From Acidobacteriaceae bacterium (lineage in GTDB: Bacteria > Acidobacteriota > Terriglobia > Bryobacterales > Bryobacteraceae), in the NCBI GenBank assembly GCA_019244055.1, contig JAFATG010000253.1:1-64000 (forward strand): DNA of 64,000 nucleotides. The letters run 5' to 3'. The notes below the pieces were generated by a model. The model saw only the letters and a list, made by a program, of their open reading frames with translations, had not been told where the DNA came from and ran no database searches. The position numbers and the translations under genes are program-made. Each line of letters starts with the position of its first letter. The first letter of the stretch is position 1. Positions 18,574 to 27,611 of this stretch are shown piece after piece.

Positions 18574-19545
18574 TCAGGGCATCAAGCCGTTTTGAACGCG
18601 AGCGGCTGATACGTTATTGGACAAGGCCGACTTTGCCGGAGGCTCGTCGTTCTTCTGGTTGCTTTTCGCAGCGAGGGTGGTTGCTAGCACTGCTCCTTCC
18701 GTCTTCTGAAGCGAGATAACCATCGAGCTTTTGGAGGTGCGCCGTACGATCGGATCGACGAGCCATCGAAGCGCACCCGGGACATCCCGGCTGAGGACGA
18801 CCGCTTCCAGTTCGACGTACACTCCGCCGTCTCGCTGCTCAAATCGCGAGATGCTGTACAGGCGCCAGATCAAGCCACGGCCTGTGTTTGCGGGCGCTTC
18901 GTGTTCATCCGCCAGATCTAAATTCTCGATTTCGCGAACGCGGGTAGTGTAGGAAATGCTGTACCACCTGTTTTCATCGATACGTGTATAAGTGTCCTGG
19001 AAATCGGTGTCGAGCGCAAATTTGGCGACCACTGCTTTGTTCAGCATGCGAAGGGAGAATGTGTCTTCCGTGTCCGTCTGACGCAATAAGGTGGACTCAA
19101 TGACATTAGGCGCATAGAAGTCTTTGTATCTGCCGTAGTCGCGCACGACAGAGAGAACGTTATCCAAGCGAGCTCCGTGGAGGAACACAGCACCAATCCA
19201 ATGATGAATGAGGCCTTGGGGAACTCGGCGCGGGTTCTCGCCGATGGGAGCGACTACCGTCTCTCCGTTGTGCAGACGGCGAAGCCGGTCGGGCGACTGA
19301 TCGCTCCACAGAAACGTTATTCCGTTGGAGTATGCGGCGACACGAGCGTTTTGAGCCTTCACATAGGCGTCCCAGGCCTGTAGAGTCTCCGGGCGCAGTT
19401 CGGCACCCTTTGAGGTGAGGGAAGCGGCGAGGATGAGGAGCGCTGCCGCAAGGAAAGCTCCGAGAAACCGTTTACGCTCCGGCTTGGAGAAAACGGGGGG
19501 AGCGAACGTCTGCTGCCGAGTATTCAATCTCATTTCGGTCACCAT
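18574..19545 (-). CDS. Exported protein of unknown function (SRPBCC/START-like?)
   Basis: 323 residues from 19545, or 319 from ATG 19533 (MRLNTRQQ), which I prefer. An N-terminal signal or anchor helix (RKRFLGAFLAAALLILAASL) is followed by a soluble domain: NGITFLWSDQSPDRL, IHHWIGAVFLHGARLDNVL, DYGRYKDFYAPNV, RWYSISYTTRVREIENL and VYVELEAVVLSRDVPGALRWLV. The alternation of strands, ending in a helix rich in VDPIVRRTSKSSMVISLQKT, is reminiscent of the SRPBCC/START lipid-binding fold common in acidobacterial exported proteins, but I cannot name a family. It is divergent from the AraC regulator with 90 bases between starts. Confidence 0.7.
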   Translation of the reverse strand: MVTEMRLNTRQQTFAPPVFSKPERKRFLGAFLAAALLILAASLTSKGAELRPETLQAWDAYVKAQNARVAAYSNGITFLWSDQSPDRLRRLHNGETVVAPIGENPRRVPQGLIHHWIGAVFLHGARLDNVLSVVRDYGRYKDFYAPNVIESTLLRQTDTEDTFSLRMLNKAVVAKFALDTDFQDTYTRIDENRWYSISYTTRVREIENLDLADEHEAPANTGRGLIWRLYSISRFEQRDGGVYVELEAVVLSRDVPGALRWLVDPIVRRTSKSSMVISLQKTEGAVLATTLAAKSNQKNDEPPAKSALSNNVSAARVQNGLMP

Positions 19546-19634
19546 CTGCTAACATGCAGATGTTGCGGAGTATGGACGCGAGGCTGCCAATCATCCAGAA
19601 GTGTTGTTCATTCGTCCAATTCTGAGGAGCTAAC

Positions 19635-20591
19635 GTGGACCCGATAACCGACATTTTCACCGCGATGCGAGTGGAAAGCATTGTCTACGGGCGAATTGAA
19701 CTGACCGCTCCGTGGGGGCTGAGGTTCGAAAAGGGCGAATATGCGTGTTTCGGTTCGGTCGCGCGCGGCAATGCATGGCTGATGGTTGAAGGGCAGGAAC
19801 AACCGATCGCTTTGACGGGTGGCGACTGCTTTTGCTTGTTCGCGCAATCCCACGAGCACAGTCTGGGAGACGATGTGAAAAGACCGACCACGAATATGCA
19901 AGACGTGGCGCGGACAAAATGCGGCAATGTGATTCATTTCGGGGGAGGGGGCGCGTCGACGACTATTCTGGGCGGTAAGTTCACATTTGACAAGACCAAT
20001 AGCAAGCCGCTGATGGACTTACTCCCGCCGTTCATTCATGTGCGAAATGACCGTGTACAAGCATTGCCGCTACAGCAGAGCCTGCAACTGTTTGCGGCGG
20101 AGGCAGCGCAGTCGTGTCTGGGCTCGTACCTAGTGCTGAAGCGGCTGGCGGATATTCTTCTGCTTCAACTCATCCGTGAGTACGTTTCATCGAGCACTTG
20201 CCGTGAGACGGGCTGGCTGCGGGCGTTGTCGGACCCGCGAATCGGCGGTGTCCTGCGATCGGTGCACGAGAAGATTGAGCAGCCGTGGACGGTGGCCGAA
20301 CTGGCTTCGGCGGCGGGGATGTCTCGATCAGCCTTCGCCTTGCGTTTCAAGGAAGTTGTGGGGGAGACGCCGCTTGACTATCTGACGCGGTGGCGAGTCT
20401 ACAGGGCGGCCGTGCTGTTGACGGAAGGCGACAAGAAACTGACTGAGATCGCGAACGCGGTTGGGTATGATTCGGACGGATCATTCAATAAGACGTTCAA
20501 GCGAATTGTGGGAGTAACACCCGGTGAGTATCGGCGAGCAGGCGACCGGTTAGCTTTGGAAGTGAAAACGTTTTGTGATGACCGAGCTTAA
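19635..20591 (+). CDS. AraC-family transcriptional regulator with cupin-6 sensor domain
   Basis: 318 residues. Residues 1-190 form the AraC-binding cupin-6 domain: DIFTAMRVESIVYGRIELTAPWGLRF, GGDCFCLFAQ. The C-terminal 100 residues are the double-HTH AraC domain: PWTVAELASAAGMSRSAFALRFKEVVGETPLDYLTRWRV, then LTEIANAVGYDSDGSFNKTFKRIVGVTPGEYRR. Binds DNA and, by analogy, responds to a small molecule such as a sugar or thiol compound. A beta-galactosidase relic follows it, so its former target may have been that gene. A GAGGAG-type site lies upstream of the GTG (AGGAGCTAAC). Confidence 0.9.
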   Translation: MDPITDIFTAMRVESIVYGRIELTAPWGLRFEKGEYACFGSVARGNAWLMVEGQEQPIALTGGDCFCLFAQSHEHSLGDDVKRPTTNMQDVARTKCGNVIHFGGGGASTTILGGKFTFDKTNSKPLMDLLPPFIHVRNDRVQALPLQQSLQLFAAEAAQSCLGSYLVLKRLADILLLQLIREYVSSSTCRETGWLRALSDPRIGGVLRSVHEKIEQPWTVAELASAAGMSRSAFALRFKEVVGETPLDYLTRWRVYRAAVLLTEGDKKLTEIANAVGYDSDGSFNKTFKRIVGVTPGEYRRAGDRLALEVKTFCDDRA

Positions 20592-20939
20592 GCGGCTCTG
20601 GGTAGCCAAACGTGAGCTTTCGGCAAGCCTGCGTAAGAGCGAACCAGAATTAGTGAGGGTCATCCGCTTGCCGCGCAATGAGTGCGGCGTTAATCGTGTA
20701 ACTCTCGGGTGCGATGAGATTCGGTTCAAGCATGCCCGCGGGAGTATTCGCTGCGAATTCCTTCAGGGCTTAGGGCTTGACGCAGTGCTTCCCGATTTCG
20801 AGAGATGGCTCGCTCCAGTAGGGCCCGATCGGCGCCCACGCAGTTCCCACCTTTCATAAGCATTGCCGTTTTGTGGAACTATGGCTTAAACGCGCTCACG
20901 ACGTGCCATCGCCAGGCGAAAACCTGTAGGCGCGCCATA
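20592..20939. other. Gene-poor stretch behind the AraC gene
   Basis: An open frame runs 20575-20859 on the plus strand (94 codons) but begins inside the AraC gene, lacks a ribosome site and has no motif I recognise. Given the GH42 relic just downstream, this may be unrecognisable upstream debris of the same gene. Confidence 0.4.
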
Positions 20940-21390
20940 GTCGAATGCGCCATGCGTTGCCGACTTAGCGCTGTGCGACTATTTGGCCCTTTACTGTATG
21001 TCGTCTCCCGGCAACAGGCCGAGCGCATACGAGGTTCTGGCGACGTACACGGTTGGCGCGTACGCCGGCAAGGTTGCCATTACTACGCACACCTTCGGGA
21101 AAGGAAAGTCCATCTATCTCGGTGCCAATCTCGACCCGCCTCAGCTCGCACGCGCGCTACTTATGCTGATGGCGCGAGCGGCGTCAAGAGTTCTTTTCAA
21201 TCGCCGCATGGAGTCGAGGTAACGACGCGCCGTCACGACCAGAGGACAACTATCTACGTTCTGAATCACACGGCTGGGCCACAAACACTCAACGGCGCCG
21301 GGAGTGGCAAGGACCTGCTTACAAATTCCAATTACTCGGGGGAGTATTCGCCTCGATCCGTACGGTGTGGGTGTTCTTCAACCGGCTTAA
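20940..21390 (+). pseudogene. GH42 beta-galactosidase C-terminal relic
   Basis: Three frames joined give the end of a GH42 beta-galactosidase: SAYEVLATYTVGAYAGKVAI, FGKGKSIYLGANLDPPQLARALL (20998-21160), then GVKSSFQSPHGVEVTTRRHD...TTIYVLNHTAGPQTL (about 21180-21300), and finally LDPYGVGVLQPA with a TAA at 21388-21390. These are the trimerisation and beta-sandwich end of the family (LGTNLDP, FLLNH, LPPYGV.VL). Frame jumps fall near 21165 and 21350. The catalytic TIM barrel is absent. Confidence 0.75.
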
Positions 21391-21402
21391 GCGTTCGCTC
21401 AA

Positions 21403-21953
21403 TCAAGCAGCAGATTGTTCCGCGTATTTCTGATGCGATGAAGTGACAATCTTTCGTTTGCGTTTGAGCGTGGCTGTGGGCCTGCGGATCGCGAGAGCCA
21501 GGCCGCTATACACCAGTACACATGCGCCAAGCGACACAATCGCCGCAATCGCCTGGCCGGGCCACCCACGATACTCACCCGTATGGCCGAAACGGACAAA
21601 CGCGCGCAGTCTTTGGCCGAGGCTGCCGTCCGCGAAAGCGATGGTTTTGACGACCGCGCCAGTGTTGCGATTCAAAGGTACTGAGTGCGCTTTTGGGGCT
21701 GCCCTCCGGTGCCCGTATCGACAGTCGCGGACAACGGTGCCTTCACGTCACCAACGATATTCAGTGTGATTGTTCGCCAATCCGGGTTGAGAGTTTTCAA
21801 AGCAGAGAACAGTTGATCGTAGTTGGGCTGGTCCGCAATTCCGGATTTAGGTGCGTGACACGCTGGCCATCGCGGTTGTTAGCCGGTTGTGGAGAACTCG
21901 TCAGTCGGTACAGCAAGGTGTTTGCCCAGCCAAATGACATCTCCACTCCCGTG
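21403..21953 (-). pseudogene. PepSY-associated TM protein, C-terminal half
   Basis: On the minus strand, successive frames spell the last third of a PepSY-TM (iron-regulated membrane) protein: TGVEMSFGWANTLLYRLTSS (from 21953), NPELR, then GIADQPNYDQLFSALKTLNP...VKAPLSATVDTGTGGQPQKRTQYL (to 21678), then LNRNTGAVVKTIAFADGSLGQRLRAFVRFGHTGEYRGWPGQAIAAIVSLGACVLVYSGLAL (to 21403). Frameshifts lie near 21850 and 21678. The missing first part lies at 23450-23870; the two are separated by the AbiJ-carrying insert. Confidence 0.8.
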
Positions 21954-22022
21954 CCTTTAGGCCGCGCCCTTGCCGCGCGAGGGGCGAAGCCCATTAGCGA
22001 ATGCAGTTGCTACAGTGCGGTT

Positions 22023-22163
22023 ATGTCACCGGAAACAGAAATCCAGAAAAGGGTCGAAGAAGTGTCTCGAATGATTGAACAGCTTCAAGCGGAGCAGGAG
22101 CGATTAAAGCAAAAACTGGGGGACCTTGAGTTCCGGTTGCATCTCGTGGAACAACGCAGTTAA
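22023..22163 (+). CDS. Possible 46-residue coiled-coil protein
   Basis: ATG 22023 to TAA 22163. The product is a single amphipathic helix: RVEEVSRMIEQLQAEQERLK then QKLGDLEFRLHLVEQ, with regular heptads. No good Shine-Dalgarno sequence is seen. Composition is strongly protein-like, unlike the surrounding debris, and it lies at the left end of the insert ahead of the AbiJ-type gene. It might be a small partner of that gene or a fragment. Confidence 0.4.
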   Translation: MSPETEIQKRVEEVSRMIEQLQAEQERLKQKLGDLEFRLHLVEQRS

Positions 22164-22305
22164 GAAACAAATGCGCGCGAGGAGAGCTACCCCGCATCAT
22201 GATGTCACATTGGATTGTTGGATGCGATTGCCCTCGCTGTGATAGGGATAGTGAATCGCATCTGCTGCCGTAGCGCAAAAGCACTCCAGCTTAGGACTCC
22301 GAATT

Positions 22306-22341
22306 ACTACAACATAAGGGATGTTGTGTTGTAGTCCTTTT
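22306..22341 (+). promoter_or_regulatory. Inverted repeat with T-run upstream of the AbiJ-type gene
   Basis: ACTACAACA (22306-22314) and TGTTGTAGT (22327-22335) are exact inverted copies separated by 12 bases, followed by CCTTTT. It ends 27 bases before the ATG at 22368. It could be an operator dyad or a weak terminator/attenuator holding expression of the defence gene low. Confidence 0.55.
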
Positions 22342-22367
22342 GCCTGCGCCATGCTAGCGTCGGGTTA

Positions 22368-23222
22368 ATGTCTTCTTTCTCGCAACGCCATGGCTATTCC
22401 GGCCAAGCTAAGGAAATCACCATACGGGACGATGCCCCGGAGAGCATCCGTGTCGTTGCCTTTAACAAGGCATCATCGCTCGGCTTGAGCGGCCACGCAT
22501 TACGGGATATTGTGTGCGATGCTCTGCGAAAGCGGCCAGACCCGGATAACTGGAGTGAGGGCAATGTCTGGCGGGAGGCGGAATACCTTTTCTATGAATG
22601 TGACTGGTTTCGAGTCTACGACATTATCGAAGCGTTCTATAGAGCCCTTGTGAAACGTGACGAGAGCCTTGTGGGTGACCCGTTTGACGATAACTTTCAT
22701 CAGAAGGCTGACAGGTTTCACGAGGCAATAAATAAGGCTTTTCTGGAAGAGGGAATCGGCTGGCAGCTTGTTAAGGGACAAATCGTCGCGCGCGGTGATG
22801 AAGGATTCCAGGAAGCGGTAAAAACCGCCGCCTCGCAACTGAACAAGAATCAGCGCCCTACTGCGGCAGGCCATATCCAATGCGCTGTAAGAGCGCTCTC
22901 CGAACGGCCGAGGGCGAACACGCCAGGAGCGGTTTCACACGCGACAAACGCGGTGGAATGCGTTCTGCATGACATCACCGGCCAGGAAATGACACTTGGC
23001 GGCTACCTCGATAAGTATCCGCAGTTGTTTCATCCCGCACTAAAGAAGGCGCTCAACGGTGTTTACGGGTATGCATCTGACGCAGGGGCACGGCACGGCA
23101 GAGAGGGGAAAGCGCCGAGTTTCGATGAAGCGCAGTTTGCGGTGACGACATGCGCAGCCACCTGTACGCTTCTGACGGCAATGAATCCAAAGAAGGAAGA
23201 AGAGGAGGAGTTCTCATGGTGA
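22368..23222 (+). CDS. AbiJ-NTD4 domain protein (abortive-infection-like)
   Basis: 284 residues. The first 110 match the AbiJ N-terminal domain 4 pattern: SFSQRHGY, KEITIRDDAPESIR, LRDIVCDALRKRPDPDNWSE, NVWREAEYLFYECDWFRVYDIIEAFY. The rest (from about 130) is helical, with QLVKGQIVARGDEGFQEAVKTA, HIQCAVRALSERPRANTPGAVSHATNAVECVLH and LDKYPQLFHPALKKAL...ARHGREG, resembling an AbiJ C-terminal/HEPN-like effector; RHGREG-type Arg-His pairs are seen in HEPN RNases. AbiJ proteins are linked to phage exclusion through cell shutdown. There is no separate antitoxin gene. It sits in a disrupted gene beside an integrase stub, consistent with transfer. The last 7 bases overlap the integrase ATG. Confidence 0.8.
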   Translation: MSSFSQRHGYSGQAKEITIRDDAPESIRVVAFNKASSLGLSGHALRDIVCDALRKRPDPDNWSEGNVWREAEYLFYECDWFRVYDIIEAFYRALVKRDESLVGDPFDDNFHQKADRFHEAINKAFLEEGIGWQLVKGQIVARGDEGFQEAVKTAASQLNKNQRPTAAGHIQCAVRALSERPRANTPGAVSHATNAVECVLHDITGQEMTLGGYLDKYPQLFHPALKKALNGVYGYASDAGARHGREGKAPSFDEAQFAVTTCAATCTLLTAMNPKKEEEEEFSW

Positions 23223-23454
23223 CGTTAGTCGCAACGGAAATCATCCCTCTGCCTTCATCGCCGAACTTGCCCGCGCTCATTACCCAGGCAGGCAAGAAAG
23301 CAGCCTGGCGCTTCCTCGAATTCTTCACGGTAAATATCCGCACAAAAACACCCGCGCGGCCCACGGGCACGGGGCGGGCACATTCCCGCGCTGGTGCGAG
23401 GGCAGGGGGATTGCGCGCATCAAGAACGTGCAGCCGATGCATGTCGCGGGCTAA
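23216..23454 (+). pseudogene. Tyrosine recombinase/integrase N-terminal stub, frameshifted
   Basis: ATG 23216 overlaps the AbiJ-type stop, behind AGGAGG. It reads VTLVATEIIPLPSSPNLPAL, AWRFLEFFTVNIR, then after a shift near 23343 NTRAAHGHGAGTFPRWCEGRGIARIKNVQPMHVAG before a TAA at 23452-23454. This is the SAM-like core-binding domain of phage-type integrases (family pattern EFFTANIRNPNTRRAY...W). The catalytic domain with the R-H-R-Y residues is missing because the sequence ends at the junction with the PepSY-TM gene. Confidence 0.7.
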
Positions 23455-23870
23455 GAACGATCAGCAGCACCGGCACTGCACACCAGATCCCGACCACGTT
23501 ATGCCAATTCCACTCGCGTGCTCTTCCGCGCAATCCAGATCGAAAGGCGATCGGCGGGCGGGCAGCTTTCGAACTCCACTTGCGCAGGCATCCGAGAACT
23601 ACGCCGACGAGAATCAAGCGCCAAAGAGGAGATTCGGTACGGCCGCCAACCAATGGCCAACGTTCTTAGATCCAAGCGGCGCCGACTGCCCGATGAAGCC
23701 GCTCGACTACGAAGAAGAGTGCATGCACACGGACCGAGCTGAGACCAAGCACAGCACCGCTGTAAGGGTCGACATAAACTATTTTGTTCCGGTTGATTGA
23801 AAACTGAGCTGCTGCCTGAGGCTGATTGCGCACCGCACATTGTTGGTCGTCAAGTTCCCACAATCAGCCG
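23450..23870 (-). pseudogene. PepSY-associated TM protein, middle part
   Basis: Minus-strand frames give INRNKIVYVDPYSGAVLGLS...VERLHRAVGA (about 23800-23670) and then ESPLWRLILVGVVLGCLRKW...GRAREWNWHNVVGIWCAVPVLLIVLS (23640-23450). In intact homologues these are followed directly by the segment found at 21953. A shift near 23660 breaks the frame and the first ~150 residues upstream are not recognisable before the DUF3500 gene begins at 23948. Confidence 0.75.
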
Positions 23871-23947
23871 CCCTCGTGAGTGGCGAAGAATCCGGAAACG
23901 TAGACATACCGGCACTCGCTTGAGCGCGAGTGGTAGGAGAAGAGAAG

Positions 23948-25093
23948 ATGAATGCATTCTCGATACGAACAACGTGGGGTATCGGTGTGTTGGCACTGAT
24001 CTGCCTTTCGCTGATACCCGCCCACGAGCAGACAGCGACCTCGCGAATCGTCGCCGCGGCAAATACATTTCTCTCGACACTCAATGACAAGCAGCGGCAA
24101 ACCGTTTTATTTGCGTTTAATGATGAGGAGCAGCGCAAACGCTGGTCGAATCTCCCGGTTTCCTTCGTTCCGCGCGGCGGCATCAGCTTGAAGGAAATGA
24201 ATACTACTCAGCGCGCCGCCGCCATGGCTCTGGTTGCGTCTGCGCTCAGTGCGAGGGGCTTTGAAAAGGTTCAGCAAATCATGGAGGGTGACGAGGTCAA
24301 CAAGAATACTGATCAGGGCCCACCAGGCAATCGGGGACCGCGCCCACCCGCCGGTGCTGGAGGCCCTCCACCATCTGGCAATGGAGGTCCTCCACCGTCC
24401 GGTCGCGGCGGCAACCGCCCGCCCGCTTGGAATGGTCCCATATTTGGCAAAGATCTCTATTACATCTCCATACTCGGCAAGCCCTCCGAAAAAGATCCCT
24501 GGATGTTGCAGTTTGGCGGGCACCACTTGGCTCTCAACGTCACGATTGCGGGCGAACAGGGCGTTCTTACACCGACGCTCACCGGCGCTCAGCCCGCACT
24601 CTACACCATCGACGGGAAAACGGTGCGACCCCTTGGCCAGGAGAGCGACAAAGCGCTCGCATTGCTCAACGCGCTGGATGAGAACCAGCGAAAACAAGCG
24701 ATCCTGAGCTACCGTCTGGCGGATCTTGTGCTCGGTCCCGGACAAGATGGCAAAACGATCCAGCCGGAGGGGTTGAAAGCTTCCGACATGAATGAGCGTC
24801 AGCGCGCGATGCTGCTCGACGTCATCTCGGAATGGGCGAACATCATCCACGAGAGCGCCGCCGCGGCGCGGATGGCGGAGATGAAGGCTGGTCTTAATGA
24901 CACGTGGTTCGCCTGGAGTGGCCCAACCACCGCTACTCCGGGCCACAACATAGCCGCTTATTACCGAGTTCAAGGACCGAATCTCGTTATCGAGTACGCA
25001 CCTCAGAAACTGGGTGGTGATCCCGCCATGCATGTGCACACCATGTACCGCGATCCGACCAACGATTACGGGCGCAAATTCACCGCAAAATGA
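23948..25093 (+). CDS. Exported DUF3500 protein with Gly/Pro-rich linker
   Basis: 381 residues from ATG 23948, behind GGAGAAGAG. Signal peptide WGIGVLALICLSLIPAH. Then DUF3500: FLSTLNDKQRQTVLFAFNDEEQRKRWSNLPV, PRGGISLKEMNTTQRAAAMALVASALSARG. A linker GPRPPAGAGGPPPSGNGG... (about 130-170) is peculiar. The second part has WMLQFGGHHLALNVTI, LTGAQP, ALLNALDENQRKQAIL, TWFAWSGPT, YYRVQGPNLVIEYAPQ and a closing HVHTMYRDPTNDYG, the His-rich end of the family. The biochemical role of DUF3500 is unknown. It is translationally coupled (ATGA) to the HupE-like gene, the usual acidobacterial partner. Confidence 0.85.
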   Translation: MNAFSIRTTWGIGVLALICLSLIPAHEQTATSRIVAAANTFLSTLNDKQRQTVLFAFNDEEQRKRWSNLPVSFVPRGGISLKEMNTTQRAAAMALVASALSARGFEKVQQIMEGDEVNKNTDQGPPGNRGPRPPAGAGGPPPSGNGGPPPSGRGGNRPPAWNGPIFGKDLYYISILGKPSEKDPWMLQFGGHHLALNVTIAGEQGVLTPTLTGAQPALYTIDGKTVRPLGQESDKALALLNALDENQRKQAILSYRLADLVLGPGQDGKTIQPEGLKASDMNERQRAMLLDVISEWANIIHESAAAARMAEMKAGLNDTWFAWSGPTTATPGHNIAAYYRVQGPNLVIEYAPQKLGGDPAMHVHTMYRDPTNDYGRKFTAK

Positions 25094-26418
25094 AGACGAA
25101 GTTGACTGCGGCCGCCGCCATCTTTCTCGCGCTAGGAGTCTCTGGCTTCGCGCACAGGCTCGATGAATACCTGCAGGCCACTCTGTTTTCGCTGGGCGAA
25201 AACCGTGTGGGAGCCGTCATGCGCTTGGTGCCCGGGGTTGCGGTTTTTCCCGGTGTCTTCGCAACCATCGATACCAATGGGGATGGCATTCTCTCAGAGG
25301 CCGAGCAGCAAGCGTACGCCGAGCGGGTTCTTGGCGACGTTTCACTCAGCGTGGACGGCAAGCGCCTGAGGCCCCGGTTAGTATCGGTCAATTTCCCGAC
25401 GACCGAGGCGATGAAAGAAGGGCTCGGGGAAATTCAGATCAACTTCATGGCGGACTTGCCCGCCGGCGACCCTAACCGCAAGCTCGTGTTCGAGAATCAC
25501 CATCAAACCCCGATCTCGGCATACCTGGTGAATTGCTTAGTACCTCGCAACCGTGACATTCGAGTCGTGGCGCAAAATCGAAACTCGAATCAATCGTTCT
25601 ACGAGTTGGACTACGTGCAGGCCGACGGCCGCTCAGGCCCGCTGTCACTTGTTAAGTCGTGGTCAGGCGTACGCGCCGCGCTGGGAAGCAGCGTCGGCTT
25701 CGCGAGCATATTCCGCCTCGGGATTCGACACATCGCGGAAGGTACTGACCATCTCCTTTTTCTATTGGCGCTACTTCTGCCGGCGCCTTTGCTGGCGTCT
25801 CGTTCCCAGTGGGTCGGATTCGAAGATGTACACCACAGCCTGCTGCGGATTTTGAAAGTGGTAACGGCGTTTACCATCGGGCACTCGATCACGCTGGCAT
25901 TAGCGGCGTTGGGAGTGGTCCGCGTGCCCAGCCGCCCCATTGAAGTGCTGATCGCTGTTTCGATCCTTGTCTCAGCGGTTCACGCTCTGCATCCGCTCTT
26001 CCCCGGACGTGAAGCTGCTATAGCGGCTTTCTTCGGCCTAATTCATGGTCTGGCGTTTGCGACAACACTAGGACAACTAGGCCTCGGCCGGTGGGAGCGT
26101 GTCACCGGTATCCTGGCATTCAACCTGGGCATCGAAACCATGCAGTTATTCGTGGTCGCAGCAACCATGCCGTCGCTCGTTTTGCTGAGCCGCACACGTG
26201 CGTACTCAGTTCTAAGAATCGGCGGCGCTCTCTTTGCTGGTTTTGCCTCCGTGGGCTGGATCGTTGAGCGACTTCTCGAGGCGCACAGTTCAGTAGATTT
26301 GGTCGTGGATCGCGTTGCGCATCAAGCCATTTGGATCGCTGTTGCCTTGTTCCTGATGAGTCTGGTTTGCTGGTTCCGCCGTAACGTTCTCGCTAAGCAG
26401 GCGCGGGGATTTGCTTAA
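25090..26418 (+). CDS. HupE/UreJ_2-family membrane protein with EF-hand-like loop
   Basis: 442 residues overlapping the DUF3500 stop by 4 bp. Signal peptide (LTAAAAIFLALGVSGFAHRLDEYLQ), an extracytoplasmic domain with an EF-hand-like loop DTNGDGILSEAEQ (61-73) and beta strands, then at least seven helices beginning at FRLGIRHIAEGTDHLLFLLALLLP, with VVTAFTIGHSITLALAALG and FFGLIHGLAFATTLGQLGLG, the conserved His-bearing helices of HupE/UreJ (transition-metal permease superfamily). It probably moves nickel or another metal ion, with the exported domain possibly regulating by Ca2+; substrate is inferred. DUF3500 is its partner gene. Confidence 0.85.
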   Translation: MKTKLTAAAAIFLALGVSGFAHRLDEYLQATLFSLGENRVGAVMRLVPGVAVFPGVFATIDTNGDGILSEAEQQAYAERVLGDVSLSVDGKRLRPRLVSVNFPTTEAMKEGLGEIQINFMADLPAGDPNRKLVFENHHQTPISAYLVNCLVPRNRDIRVVAQNRNSNQSFYELDYVQADGRSGPLSLVKSWSGVRAALGSSVGFASIFRLGIRHIAEGTDHLLFLLALLLPAPLLASRSQWVGFEDVHHSLLRILKVVTAFTIGHSITLALAALGVVRVPSRPIEVLIAVSILVSAVHALHPLFPGREAAIAAFFGLIHGLAFATTLGQLGLGRWERVTGILAFNLGIETMQLFVVAATMPSLVLLSRTRAYSVLRIGGALFAGFASVGWIVERLLEAHSSVDLVVDRVAHQAIWIAVALFLMSLVCWFRRNVLAKQARGFA

Positions 26419-26567
26419 GCCGGCCGCTGATTTTGGCCAATTCCAAGCCCGGAGTGCCGCCCACCTGCAACAGGAATAGGCAATAAATCGGAAGGATCGG
26501 GATATCGCTTCGGCAGCATCTATTTCTAGTCTGGAGACAGGGGCAAAAGACTCCGAAGGAGAAGTAA

Positions 26568-27569
<1,002 letters not shown>

Positions 27570-27611
27570 GCGTCAATAAGCTGTTCTGTGGTTGCATGGA
27601 AGGAGACGGCT

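Larger units (their letters stand above)
21954..23449 (+). mobile_element. Insertion carrying an AbiJ-NTD4 gene and an integrase stub
   Basis: About 1.5 kb lies exactly between the two halves of the PepSY-TM gene: homology to its middle ends at the Thr-Gly-Val-Glu-Met codons (about 21953) and resumes at Val-Leu-Ser (about 23450). Inside are a small coiled-coil ORF, a hairpin, the AbiJ-type gene and a tyrosine recombinase N-terminus. No clear target duplication or terminal inverted repeats are visible, and the recombinase is cut off at the right edge, so the element is no longer mobile by itself. Confidence 0.6.

Noticed and set aside
20575-20859. 94-codon plus frame overlapping the AraC gene end
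   Set aside because: No ribosome site or recognisable motif; placed among gene debris.
21954-23449. Classical insertion sequence
   Set aside because: No transposase, terminal inverted repeats or target duplication could be seen; only an integrase N-terminus is present.
24330-24420. Short GC-rich repeats in the DUF3500 gene looked like a repeat array
   Set aside because: They encode a Gly/Pro linker (GGPPPSGNGG, GGPPPSGRGG) and have no spacers; not CRISPR.
24107-25039. Minus-strand frame of 310 codons opposite the DUF3500 gene
   Set aside because: High GC keeps the antisense frame open; DUF3500 has a signal peptide, a good ribosome site and motifs.
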